This document shows positions 10,729 to 22,800 of a stretch of DNA of 64,000 bases, in pieces (the first letter of the stretch is position 1; each line of letters starts with the position of its first letter). Below the pieces are notes generated by a model. It had not been told where the DNA came from, did no database searches, and was given only the letters and a program-made list of their open reading frames with translations. Made by a program: the position numbers and the translations under genes. Source of the stretch: Saussurea involucrata (Eukaryota; Streptophyta; Magnoliopsida; Asterales; Asteraceae); contig CM066319.1 in NCBI GenBank assembly GCA_033807775.1, positions 142,836,983 through 142,900,982 on the forward strand, read 5' to 3'.

Positions 10729-12555
10729 TGTGACAACTGTCAAATTTACACCTCAGGTTAGAACTACACTGGATATCTCATTTACTCATGTCATAGTTCA
10801 CACAGTGCAATTTTAGCAGTAAACGCGGTACGATAGGAAAATTCGAGAAATTTTGCCTAAGAAACCCTTGAATTAGGAAATTATCCATAAATCTCATAAA
10901 ATGCCAACTTAACCTACACTTATACCACAAGTATTTATATAATTAACAACTTATGTATTTCAATCATATAATATAAAAATACTTTACTTTTATATAATTA
11001 TTTTGTATTTTTAATTATTAAGAAAAATACTTGTATTTTAAAATTTAATCAAAAAGACATGATTGGACTTTTATATTTGCATCACACTACCCCCCCCCCC
11101 CCCCATGGAGAGGCCGCCCCACTCTACTCCTTATGTATTCCTTTAATCTCTACAATTCATTCACAACAACACTCCACTCTCTCTCACTAAAATCTCACTA
11201 GAGATTTCTCTCACCCTTTTCTCTCTCCATCTTCAAATCTTCATCACAATCTTCATCCCATCTTCAAACCTTCATCCATCTTCAACCAACAATTCAGCCC
11301 CTAAATCATCTCCTTTCAAAAGATCAAAAGAGTTCAAGGTAAATACAAGTGTGTTGGGTGAAATCCACACACACTCTTTTGTTTAAATTTCACTTTCTTG
11401 CACTTTTATGAATGTTCTTCATCTCCTTCTACACTTTCTTTAACTTTCTTAAAAATCATCTTTACAAATCTTAATGTTTGTAGATTTACCACCATAACAC
11501 CTACTTGTTATTAAAAAGGTGGTGAATCCAAAATCAAACCCATGTTAAGATCAAAGATGAACTTTTAAAACACATGCATGTAGTTTTCTTGAGAAATCCA
11601 TATCTTTATGTTCAAGAGTTTCATGAGTGGATCTTTGAAATCCACTAAAAACATACTTAAACAAACATGCATGAGCTCAAAATGCACAATTTTAAGTTGC
11701 ATGTTGAAGTTCTTGACATGAACATCAACATTCTTCAAAATGAGTCTTTTTCAAGAGTTTATAAAAGATTAGTTGATGGGTAACTTGCATGTAGTTTAAA
11801 TGGCTCAAAAACATGTTTTGGAACTGAAAATAAATGTATGGGGATGAGTCAAATCGTATTTTGCATGCAAATGAATAGGAATTTTGGGTAAAAAGTCAAT
11901 ATAGGTGCACATGCACAAAGGGTGGTTTTGACAGCTTGCTGTCAGATTCCACACCTCTTTTCAAAAGGTCATATCTCACTCAATACTACTCCAAATTAAG
12001 TAATTCTTTTTCTGGAAATTATTTTTATGTGTTAGGATTCAAACCCAAGTGGTTTCACTCAAAAACCCAAAGATTTCGTCTACCAAACAGTCTTCACAAA
12101 AGCAGTGCGCAAACAGCAACGTTTTCTGTCGAGTTTTACGTCAAGTATTTTTTTCACGTACTTAAACACTTCTAAAAATTATGAAACTGATGCCAAAAGT
12201 TTCCTAACTCATTAAACCACTTGGACATAAAATATCTTGACCTAACTATACCTGGAAGTTATCCAAAAATGGACACAAAGTGACACCAAAATCTGGACAA
12301 CAAAGGACAATTTTCTTGTTATGATTGAAAGTTAACTCTTGATCCTATTTCATCATTTTATGATGAAATTGTGGAATATATATATATATATATGTACACT
12401 ATATATTTTTATATTTATGTATTTTATATACTCTTGATCCCATTTCATCATTTTATGATGAAATTGTGGAATATATATATATATATATGTACACTATATA
12501 TTTATGTATTTTATATACTCTTGATCCCATTTCATCATATTATGATGAAATTGTG

Positions 12556-12589
<34 letters not shown>

Positions 12590-13851
12590 TATATATATTC
12601 ATATAATTATGCAATTTATATACTTTAAACCTTTTTCATCATTATTATGATGAAATTGTGGTATGTATAAATATATATATGTACTATACATTTATAAAGT
12701 TATGCACTTTAAATACTTCGTCTTTACATTCAAAACCCCTTTTTATCGTTCATACGATAAAAATTTCGGTTTATATATATATATATATGTACTATATATA
12801 TATATATATGTATTTAAACCCTTTTCGTTACTTATTGTGACGAAATTGCGGAAACTTTAATCTAACAAGAACAATGTATACACTTGTTACGTTGATAATA
12901 TTAAAACACAACAAGGCATTTTATGACGATTTGGATAGTTAATACCGAACCTTCGAGACAAAAACTCACTAGTGACCTTACGATTATAGGTTCGAAGTAG
13001 GATCAGCTCGAAGTACTTGTGGGAGATTCCCGGACTCTATCGCTTATCAAGTGAGTTATCACAGCCCCTTTTTCAATATTTTACATATTTGGGGTGAAAA
13101 GCATGTCGTTACTACAATTACTTTTACGCACTGATTAACTCGTTTTATTGAAAACGTAAACTTTGCTATACTCCGTTATGCTCTATAGTATGTATAGTTT
13201 ACGCGTGTTGTAAGTTTGAGCTTTCTCTCTATCATACGTAAGTCCCCGTTTAACTTACGTTACCCGTTTAACTCACGAGTGTGAGCCGTTGGTAATTATG
13301 AATAACGTTATTTGGTTGACACCCCACTCACAAGTAGCGCTTGTTTGAGTGCATAATTATTGTTTTCCGTACGCATTGTTGGTGATAGAACATGCGCTGG
13401 GGCTGCTGTCATATAGGTCGGGTAACGGGCTCACTACTTAAACATAATACATACTATTATAATGAGCAAGTATTTCATAACCGGTTGATTTATCCACTTG
13501 TACGGATTCAACTACTTTGATTTATCCACTTGTGCGGATTTAAACTATTTTTGCTATGGCAAACAATGTTGTACTCATTAAACCTGTGATCTCACCAACT
13601 AGTTCACTAGTTGACCCTCTCATTTACATGCTTTTCAGGGGAACGTCATTAAGGTTGGTATCTAGGAAGGCATCACGTGATGAAGCTTTCTTTAATTATC
13701 TTTAATTATGTCATTTCCCCTTTCTAAAAAACGATTGTAAAGACAAGGTTGTTGACTTGTAAATGTATTTTGATGGTTGATGTGATCTTGTAACTTTTGC
13801 TGTGAAACTTGAGCTGTACATCCCGTATTTCCGCTTTAGCGGGGTGTGACA
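10729..13851 (+). repeat. Complete LTR (3.1 kb) of the Tekay-like element
   Basis: It starts TGTGACAACTG and ends GGTGTGACA, preceded by a polypurine tract and followed by TTTGGTATCAGAGCC. At 3123 bp it is long, as is usual for Tekay/Del chromoviruses. It contains a C-tract near 11091-11104, an AT-rich tandem repeat zone (12338-12850) and no credible gene; the short ORFs inside are chance. Confidence 0.88.
12338..12850 (+). repeat. Tandem hairpin repeats with (AT)n blocks in the LTR
   Basis: About six units of roughly 75-110 bp each hold a perfect or near-perfect inverted repeat followed by ATTGTGG or a variant and an (AT)n run. Stem arms: TTTCATCAT/ATGATGAAA in units 1-4, TTTATCGT/ACGATAAA in unit 5 (about 12744) and TTTCGTTAC/GTGACGAAA in unit 6 (about 12820). 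The stem is kept although the bases differ. Confidence 0.85.
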
Positions 13852-14217
13852 GATTTGGTATCAGAGCCAAAGGTTATAGAGAATACCGGTTTTTCTTTAG
13901 AAAAACTGCAACTATAGCCAAAAACGGGAAATAACACTCAAACTACTCAACATATTGCTAGTATAACTAATTCGGGTATTGCATCATCGATCTTTAATTA
14001 AACAAAGCCTGATCACCTATGTTTAATTAAGGAAGAGTAATGCGAGACCGGAAATGGATATGCTAGGAACATGTGTGTATTTTCTCACAAGATTCTTCTT
14101 AAGATGACACGAATGCTCATGATTGAGCATAGTGCCAAATAAGGTAGAGAGAGTCATAGATTTTAGATCCTTTGATAGCTTGAGACACATTGAATAACTA
14201 TCCCAGCTTTCAGGTTG
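13852..14217 (+). other. Primer-binding site and leader after the Tekay-like LTR
   Basis: TGGTATCAGAGCC at about 13856-13868 matches the initiator-Met tRNA type of PBS. About 350 bp of untranslated leader follow and stop where another LTR-like sequence starts (TGTAAAGCCCGTATCCC). No gag is present. Confidence 0.7.
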
Positions 14218-16410
14218 TAAAGCCCGTATCCCAATATGTATTTTCTTTTTATTAATTCTTTTATCTTAAGTTTTATTTAACGTGGTTTCCGTTAACGGGT
14301 TTAGACGAATTGGACCTAATAGTTAATTATGTCAAATCGTTGGTTAGAGTGTGAGATGGAATTAGTTGAGGGATCAAATTGTTAAAGGGCCAAAACAATG
14401 TACATTTCGGCCCATGCACAACCCAAAACCGATTTCATGTTTCATTTTGAGGGGCTGGTTTTGTGGCTTGGCAAGGAAGAAAAGAGGAAAGAAAGGGAGA
14501 AGGAAAAACCCTACGGCCCCTCCCTCCCCTTCTCTTGTGAGTTCGGCCGAGAGAGAGTAGCAACAAAAGAGAGAGTAGAGAGAAACAAGAAAAAGTGAGA
14601 GAGCTCCATTTTTCGTATTTGTAAACCTAGCTGAAGAAAACTTTTGTTTCCCGGAGATTGAACGGTCGGATCGTCGTGATTTTAGGTGAACAGCTTCACG
14701 ACATCTTCTTCAACATTCTGGACGGTGGGATCGTGGTTTTGAGGTCCGGAGGTCATGGTTTCGTGGGGTTCTGCACAGCAGTAACTTTGTGGTGATTTCT
14801 CTCCATTCTTGCTCTATTTTGGTTCCATACATCTTGATGTGCTTATTTCCAAGTGTATGATGGTTTTGTATGCCTTTAGTATAATCTAGAGAAGACTTTG
14901 TATTGCGCTAATATTGGTGGTAGTGGATTTGAAGCGGCTCTAGTAGTCCCGTGGTTTTTACTCTCGATTTTGAGTGGTTTTCCACGCTAAAATTTTGGGG
15001 TCTCGTTGTAGTTGTTGATTGTATGTTTGGGGGTTGTTTTTACTTGCATTTAGAATACCTTATTTGTTTGCATCCTCAAAGGTTCATTCGGGTCTGTTTG
15101 GGTTAAGCTATGACTTAATGGATTTATAATCAATATTTGTCATTTCATGTGAATTACACGGTTTCTGCCACTGTTTTTGGGAAATCCATAACTTTTTATA
15201 GGAACGTCGTATTAGGGTGAAATCAGTGCCAAAAGCTCCCATTCTGAGTCTAGTAAGTTTCATATGTTTTACGGAAAAACCAGTTCGGACCATAGCTAGT
15301 GTCAAATTGTTGTTTTGTACTGAAAGGTCCTGTTTTTTCACTGTTCTGCAAGTCGGTTTTGTAAAATCCATAGTAAATTGTAGAAAAATCGTTAGAGTGC
15401 GTGCGATATGTCCCTGGAACCCTAAGACATGGGACTTTGTGATTATGGATTAATATTTCTGGATTTATCAGTTTATAAGGGGTTAAACAGGTCCCGAACA
15501 GACCTGTGTTTTTAGAGTAAAAGCCGGAATGTGTATGTTATAATTTAGTAGTCGTGGTTTTGGGTTGGGGCGTCACTTTGACATTTGTTAACACGTAATT
15601 AGGTGGGAGAAGGTGAGTGAAGTTGGCCGGCTTGTGATTGCGGTTGCGGATACTCGCGTTGCTTTAAGGTGAGTTCTCTCACTGTGTAGTTAGGGGTTGT
15701 ATGCATGTCATAGTAGTTTGTATGTACTACTGTTTTTGTGGTGTGAACTAGTTGTTTGTGGTGTGTAATATTTGATTGGTTTAAATGCTTAGTATAAATG
15801 TTTTACATTACACCTCGGTGGGACCGAGGGCTCGGTGGGACCGAGGAAGTGGAAAGAAACGTTGTGGGAACTCGGTGTGACGAGTGTGTTAGATTACAAC
15901 TCGGTGGGACCGAGGGCTCGGTGGGACCGAGGAAGTGGAAGGAAACGTTGGGGGAACTCGGTGTGACGAGTGTGTTACATTACAACTCGGTGGGACCGAG
16001 GGCTCGGTGGGACCGAGGGCTCGGTGGGACCGAGGTGTTGGATACATAATTACTTGTAGATGTTTACTCGTTTTATGTAACTGTGATGTTGTTGCTTATG
16101 TGCGGATAGGGGTGATGTGTATATAATTCCTATCTGCGCATGTGATGGAATTCACTAAGCTTCGTGCTTACCCCTTCCCAATATCTTATGATTTCAGGTG
16201 CGAGTAGCAGTCGGGCATGACGGTACACACGGGCGCAAGGCGAAGGCTGTTTAAGTTTAACTTTTTAAATGGGGATTTAATTATATAACTTTTCCGCTGC
16301 TTAAATTTCATTTGACGGTTTTAATTAACGACGTTTATTTTTATTGTAATGGGATTTGTTAACTTATGGTTTGATTGTAACGAAATGCATTATTTTTTAA
16401 TTTTTAAATT
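14218..16410 (+). repeat. Truncated LTR of a second gypsy-type element
   Basis: It starts TGTAAAGCCCGTATCCC just after the chromovirus leader. A GA-rich leader-like part (14470-14600), an 86-bp minisatellite (15814-16040) and an AT-rich tail (to about 16410) follow, where SIRE copy B integrase begins. No CA terminus, PBS or coding region is visible, so the assignment as an LTR rests on the TG start, gypsy-like opening and lack of long ORFs. No genuine gene is seen in this 2.2 kb. Confidence 0.55.
15814..16040 (+). repeat. 86-bp minisatellite built on a 17-bp palindromic unit
   Basis: The unit CTCGGTGGGACCGAGGG is an inverted repeat (CTCGGT / ACCGAG around GGG). Pairs of it start at 15814 and 15900 and a triplet at 15986, an exact 86-bp period. 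The link between pairs carries a shortened CTCGGTGTGACGAG version. Confidence 0.95.
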
Positions 16411-18862
16411 CCTTCTTTGAAAGTAAGAGTATTTCTCACAACTTCTCATCAGTGAGAACACCGCAACAAAATGGAGTCGCTGAAAGAAGAAATAGAACTA
16501 TCATCGAAGCTGCACGTTCAATGCTCAACGATTCTCACCTGCCTACTCAGTTTTGGGCAGAAGCTGTCAACACTGCTTGTTTTACTCAAAACAGGTCGCT
16601 GATCGTCAAAAGATTCAAAAAGACAGCCTATGAACTTTTCCATGGGAGAAAACCTTCAATTAACTTTCTTCACATCTTTGGATGTCAGTGTTTCATACTG
16701 AACAACAGAGATGCCTTTGGAAAGTTTGATCCTAAGGCTGATGATGGAACCTTTCTTGGATACTCTTAAGTTTCCAAAGCCTTCAGAGTCTTCAATCGAA
16801 GAAGACAGACTATAGAAGAAACAATCCACGTCACCTTTGACGAATCCCGTTCAGCAAACTCTAAACCTTCTGCTGATACTGAAGAATTGAATCAATGGAT
16901 GTTTTCTCATCTTGGTGATTCAGAAGACATTTCCACTCCTCCATCTAATACTCATACCGCTGAAGATGATGGTCCTACTATCATCCCAATCATGCAGACT
17001 AGTGAAGCTGAAACATCATGGGTCTCAGCTGTTCCTTTAAACACTATGCCTGCCTCTGAACCTTCTGTCTCAGACATACCATCTACTTCTCAGCAATCAG
17101 TGAATGAAATGACATCTACACATATTCCTCTCTTGGCTGATATACGAGAAGTTGCTGAAGCCTCATCTTCAGCTCCTCCAGAAGTTCAGATTGAGCCATC
17201 AACTTTCGCTCTGGCTCTGCGATGGACTATAAATCACCCTATTGAACAAATTCTTGGTGATCCAAATGCTGGTGTTCAGACTCGACGAAGTGCAGGTAAT
17301 ATTTGTTTATTTGTTAACTTTCTTTCTCTAATTGAACCAAAGAAAACAGATGATGCCCTCCAAGATCCAAACTGGGTCAGTGCTATGCAAGAAGAGCTGA
17401 TTGAATTTGAAAGAAACAAAGTTTGGAAACTTGTTCCTCGTCCATCTGACAAGTCAGTGATAGGCACTAAATGGGTCTATCGAAACAAGTTGGATGAACA
17501 TGGAACTGTAACCCGCAACAAGGCTCGACTTGTTTCTCAGGGATACAGACAAGAGGAAGGTATAGATTACGATGAAACCTTTGCTCCAGTGGCAAGACTA
17601 GATGCCATTCTTCTTTTCTTAGCTTACGCTGTACACAAAGACTTCAAAGTTTATCAAATGGATGTTAAGTCAGCGTTCCTAAATGGAAAGCTGAATGAAG
17701 AAGTCTACGTAGAACAACCTACAGGATTCTCAGATCCTAAGCATCCAGGTTATGTTTATAAACTGGATAAGGCACTCTATGGCTTAAAGCAAGCTCCTCG
17801 TGCATGGTATGACACTCTATCCTCTTATCTCCTTATCGAAAAATTTGAACGTGGTCAAATTGACAAAACTCTATTTTTCAGGAAGGTAAAAGGTCATGTT
17901 ATTCTTGTTCAAATATATGTCGATGATATTATATTTGGTTCTACTAACCCTGACCTTTGTACTCGTTTCTCTGAAAGGATGAAAGCCGAGTATAAAATGA
18001 GTATGATGGGTGAGCTAACATATTTCCTTGGTCTTCAGATAAAGAAAATGAAAAGGGAACTTTCATTAATCAGGGAAAGTATGTTAAAGATATGCTGAAG
18101 AAATTTGATTTAACTCAGAGTTCAGCTATGAAAACCCCTATGACACCGCCGCTGACACTAAACAAGGATCCTAAAGGAAAACCTGTTAATGTCACAACAT
18201 ACCGTGGGATGATCGGCTCTCTCCTGTATCTTACAGCTAGCCGACCTGATATTATGTACGCAACCTGTTTGTGTGCACGATATCAAGCTGAACCTAAGGA
18301 ATCTCATTCGATCGTTGTAAAGCGAATCTTTCTTTACCTTAAGGGTACTCCCAACCTAGGTCTTTGGTATCCCAAAGACTCAGGGTTTGATCTAATCGCC
18401 TATTCAGATAGTGATTTTGCAGGATGCAAATTGGATAGGAAAAGCACCACAGGAGGCTGTCAGCTCCTGGGTGGAAAGCTGGTGAGTTGGACAAGTAAAA
18501 AGCAAAACTCAGTGTCCACCTCAACCGCTGAAGCTGAGTACGTAGCCGCTGGAAGCTGTTGTTCTCAGGTCTTGTGGATGAGAAATCAACTACTGGATTT
18601 TGACCTTCAGCTCTCAAAGATTCCAATCTATTGCGACAGCACTAGTGCCATCGCTATAGCCAATAATCCAGTGCTACACTCAAAGACCAAACACATCGAA
18701 ATCAGGTATCATTTTATCAGAGATCATGTGATGAATGGTGATATAGAACTTAATTTTATCCCAACTGATTTTCAGTTAGCTGATCTGTTCACCAAACCTC
18801 TTGATGAGACAAGATTCAACTTTCTCATCAGCGAGCTTGGAATGCTGAACTTAGAAGAGTAA
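16411..18862 (+). pseudogene. pol: Copia pol (integrase to RNase H), copy B
   Basis: Starts inside the integrase core (QQNGVAERRNRTIIE) and passes through the integrase C-terminus, a Ser/Pro-rich linker, RT (YRNKLDEHG, MDVKSAFLNG, LYGLKQAPRAWY, YVDDIIFGS) and RNase H (SDSDFAGCK, STAEAEYVA, KHIEIRYHF), ending LGMLNLEE. A stop at 16767-16769 (Ser codon to TAA) and a one-base loss near 18045 break it. RNase H itself (18092-18862) is open. It belongs to the same family as copies A and D and cannot act as a whole. Confidence 0.92.
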
Positions 18863-19823
18863 ATTCTTCAGCGGTTCACATTCGATCAGGGATAAAACAA
18901 ACTTGTATAACCCATTTCTATCACCTTCTCTCTGAACAAAATTGATTCACTGATATCAAGGTATGTTCTCTCTTGCTCGCTGACGTTCGCCTAGAACTGA
19001 AAGATTTCAAAACAAATTGCATCGCTGAATATCTCTTCCTTTCAGTGATACTTTGAAATTTCTAAAACCAACACTGATACTTCTATTCAGTGCTTCATAT
19101 TTTTTTAAAATATCCCTGAGTTTTCAAAAACCATAGAGACATCCTAAAAAAATGAAAAGACGTTTGTGACGTCATCAAACGGATAAACCCTGGCACGTTC
19201 TTTTTCTGACACACGTTTGCACGTTTCGTTTTCCTCAACCAATCATATGCAAACACGTGTCCGTGTCATCATGAAAAACTTTTCCCGCTCATTGTTTTTC
19301 TCTCTCTACTCACACTATATAAACCATTCGAGTTTATATTTTTACCTTACGCGAACAACTTCTTCTTCAAGAAAAGAACACTGTTGCTTTTTGAACTCAA
19401 AATTTCCAGAAAACTGTTCATCTTCTTCTTCGACAACCAAGGTAAATATTCTTATTATTTACATATCATTAACTTGTTTCTGATCTTATTATTGGTTTTA
19501 AAAGATAAAACAAAAGTACTTTCTTAAAATGAAATCATTTTCTCTTCATGATTTTATGAACACAATCTTCATGGTTGTTCTTCAAGTTTAAATCAAAAAT
19601 CTTAAACTTGTTCTTCATATGTTTATCCAGAATCCTTATCTTAAAGGAAACTGGAAAATAAGGCATTCACTAGTTTTTGAATCTTTACCAAAACTAGAAA
19701 AACCCTAATCTCTATTAAGATATTTTTGTCTGAATGGAATGTGCAAAAACCCTAAAAATCCTTTTTGGATATCTTATTCATCTTGAGATCTTCTGTTTCC
19801 TCTTTATTATATGATGAACAGAA
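18863..19823 (+). other. Spacer between pol and extra ORF, copy B, with leader intron
   Basis: There is no gene here. The stretch contains an LTR-end-like motif just after the pol stop (about 18889-18912), the promoter block at 19167-19323, a leader, and a probable 380-bp intron with donor CAAG|GTAAAT at 19442 and acceptor AACAG ending 19821, two bases before the ATG. Confidence 0.6.
19167..19323 (+). promoter_or_regulatory. Putative internal promoter of the extra ORF, copy B
   Basis: TGACGTCA (19167-19174), ACACGTTTGCACGTTT (about 19211-19226), CCAAT (19239-19243), ACACGTGT (19253-19260) and TATATAAA (19316-19323) lie in the same order as in copies A and D. The layout is that of a plant polymerase II promoter with G-box/bZIP sites. 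Activity is inferred. Confidence 0.6.
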
Positions 19824-22800
19824 ATGGCATCTTCTACTGAAGCTCCTTCTGCTGAGAACCCCACTGCTGCTGAGGTCACTGAATTCACTAAAGCTCCTCA
19901 AGTCACGTTCGAACTCAAGAAAGTTACATTTCAAAACAATAATCCCTATGCTCTCTTCGACTTCCCTGAAAGGAAACACGTCACACATCTTGATGACACT
20001 GTCAACTTTCTCAAGACTTGTTCTATAGCGACAGCTCTTACCATTGCACCCCCTGCTCATCGATCTCTTCTAGCTCAGTTCTGGTATACTGTCAGATGAG
20101 CTCAAGTGCCCTCAACCAAAGATCCCAAGAAAATGGTTGATGTCATTCTCTATGACACCAATCATGGAACTTCCAAGATCACCCCGTTTCATATCAGGCG
20201 TGCTCTAAACCTTCCTGCCAGTACCCAAGGAAATCGCTTTGCCTCTCTGCCAAACCACAAAAACCATGCTGATAGGGAAACCCTGATTGCATTCTTTGAT
20301 GCAATGAACTATGCATGGGACACAGGGAGGGATAAAAAGCCTGAGAAGAAGCTGACTGCAATCAAGAAGTCAAAGATGCCCAGCGAGATGAACTTCATCT
20401 TCGCTCACTTGATCAGCTACCTAACAGCTAAGGTCGGGTCAACTGACCAAGCATCCCAACCTCAACAGGCCATGGGATATGCTCTGCTGAAGGGCCTTCA
20501 CATTGATTGGGCGTCAATCATCTACGACGATCTGGCGTTCAGGGTGGGCATGGCTGACAGACCAACATGTGGTCCATATCCAAGGTTTGTCAGCGCTCTC
20601 TTTCTATACGGACTTGGGGATAAATACCCAAAAGTGGGTGACCTGAGACTCTCTCAGGGTGGCCCTAAGGTGCTCGACTCCAGCCCCATGCCAAACGAGG
20701 TACGTCTTTCTACTATCTTATCTATTCTTAATCCTCCTTCTTCTACTACTGCGGCTACTTCAGTGGTAATCCCCACCGCTGATACCCATACTGCAACCTC
20801 CACTCCTTCTAAGAAAAGGGAAACACTCTGCTTACCATCTTGATTCTTAAAGGATCAAGAAAACCAAGGAGCAACCCCCAAGCCATCAACGGCTGAAGAC
20901 TCCACGATTCTTTCTGAACAAGAACCGCTGGATAGTTCCGTGGTACGCTGTGCCACATCTGATCAAGCCACCCCTTCATTCCTAACTTTAGCGTCTCTAA
21001 ACGCTGAGGTTATAAACTTGGAACAGAACCTCCCTCCTTCAGTCCCTCTAAGGACTGAAGAAGTATTTCTCAGCGGACCCAACGCTGAATCTGGCACCAC
21101 AACCCTCTTCTCAACTCTCACTCCTCCCTCTACTTCTTTGGTCACTCCATCTATTCCCCCTTCTCTACAACAAAGGTCATTCATCTGAGTGACTCATTTG
21201 CTGAAGAACTACGGCGGATACATGATTTAAATAAAGGACCTGCGGAAATTTCCCAGCGTAAAGGTACACTGGAAGACGACATGGAAACATTTACAGGTCA
21301 TCGAAACTTCGAGGACTTCGTCAACCATCCCACAGGTATACACATAACTCCAAACACTCCTCTCTCAAAACCCTAAACTTCTGAGCTTTCCTTTGTTCAC
21401 AAGTTCTCAATGTTTTCAGGTCCTAATTTGGGAGATATCAACACCTCCCTGAAAGGCTTGGAAATGAAGGTGGAATCACTCACCTCCACTCTCACGACAA
21501 ACTCTTCAGCGGTTACAGACGCTGGAGATGCTCTCAAGAAGCTGACCACCGAGGTCCAAGGCAAAGCCTCAAGTGCTGATCTGGAGAAGGTGGATGGTAG
21601 CATTGGTCAATTTGCTACCACCCTCGCTGAAAACTCCACCGCCAACATTACTCTCTCCACCAACGTTACGGCCCTGTCCAGCGAAGTCACATCGCTGAAG
21701 ACTGCGATTGGTAACCTTCAGGGAGAGATGTCTACCTTGAAGACGGATGTCAGCACTACCACCGGTCTACTGCAGCAAATCTTCGACCGCCTGAATGCTG
21801 CTACTTGTGCTTCTTCGCACTTTACTCAGGTGGATCGAGAGGATCTTCAAAGAATCACTCCTGCTATATCTGGCCTAGAAGACAAATTAAGCAAGATTGA
21901 AACCTGTATTGGGATTCCTGTCCTGGAAGACAGGGACCCAATGCACACTGATGTTGCTGCTGCTGAGAATGTTGTTTCCTCCCCCATCCATCATGTGGAA
22001 GTGGGGGAGAAGGATCAAGAACTTCCCCATAATGTTGAGGGGGAGAAGAAAACTCTTGAAGACCTTCCCCACGCTGAGGGGGAGGCGAGTACTACTACTA
22101 CTACTGCTGCTGCTGCAACTGAACAACCTCAGGGAGTTGAAAACCCTGAGGGTATTGAGAAACCTCCCTCTGTATCTGAGGGGGAGAAACTCGAAGAGCA
22201 ACATGATGAAGCTGTTGCTGATGTTACTGTACCCTATGCTGACGAGGATGAATTTGAAGAAGAAGCTGAAGACGAGGAAGACGTCGACATCGCTGATGAT
22301 GAACCATCATCATCCCCTAAAAACGATGATGATGATGACGATGATGATGATTTCTTTTTCGTCCAGCCTATCAAGAAAGCCCAGCTCAAAAAGGGATCGT
22401 CATCTCAGAACAATCAGGGGAGGGGACCACCAAAAGGCCTGAAGCATCTGAAGCTGACAAAGGTAAGAACAAAGGTGTTGCCTCTGAAGACAACTTGGCT
22501 ATTCTCTTCAGCAATCCAGTTTGACAGGTACAATATCTTCTATTCCCTTATACTGCATCCCTCCTCTATCCTTTCTCAACCACAGTTCTCCTCTCCATAA
22601 AACCTCTATACACTTAAACCCCATTATTTTCTCTATCTCCTTCTTCCCAAATGATCTCATTTAAACGATCGTTGTGTTTTAGCTAGTCCTCTCCCCTGCT
22701 TAAGGATCCTGCTGAAGTCTCTCCTGCTACAACTCCAATAATCCCAGCCACAAGAGCTGAAGAAATAATCCCAGTCTTGGATTTATCTGAGACTGAAGAA

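Larger units (their letters stand above)
7474..14217 (+). mobile_element. Rearranged Tekay-like chromovirus (Ty3/gypsy)
   Basis: Order on the plus strand: first ~560 bp of an LTR (7474-8034), a decayed pol from RT to chromodomain, polypurine tract GGGGGAGA (about 10720-10727), a complete LTR (10729-13851), a primer-binding site and ~350 bp of leader. The 5' piece jumps from mid-LTR directly into RT, so the rest of that LTR, its PBS, gag and protease were deleted. A PBS after the second LTR is unexpected for a 3' LTR and points to a former tandem or recombined pair. Chromodomain and long LTR suggest the Tekay clade. Confidence 0.8.

Noticed and set aside
12371..12860. Short ORFs rich in Tyr/Ile
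   Set aside because: They are translations of (AT)n and hairpin repeats in an LTR, with no protein character.
14366..14598. Small Lys/Arg-rich ORFs
   Set aside because: They lie in a GA-rich LTR leader-like stretch, overlap each other in two frames and match nothing I recognise.
15798..16126. Two overlapping ORFs with GGTEGSVGPRK-type repeats
   Set aside because: They are produced by the 86-bp minisatellite and lack any start context or conservation.
22327..22350. Asp run as a functional acidic domain
   Set aside because: It is coded by a (GAT/GAC)n microsatellite and may be length noise, although D has a similar run.
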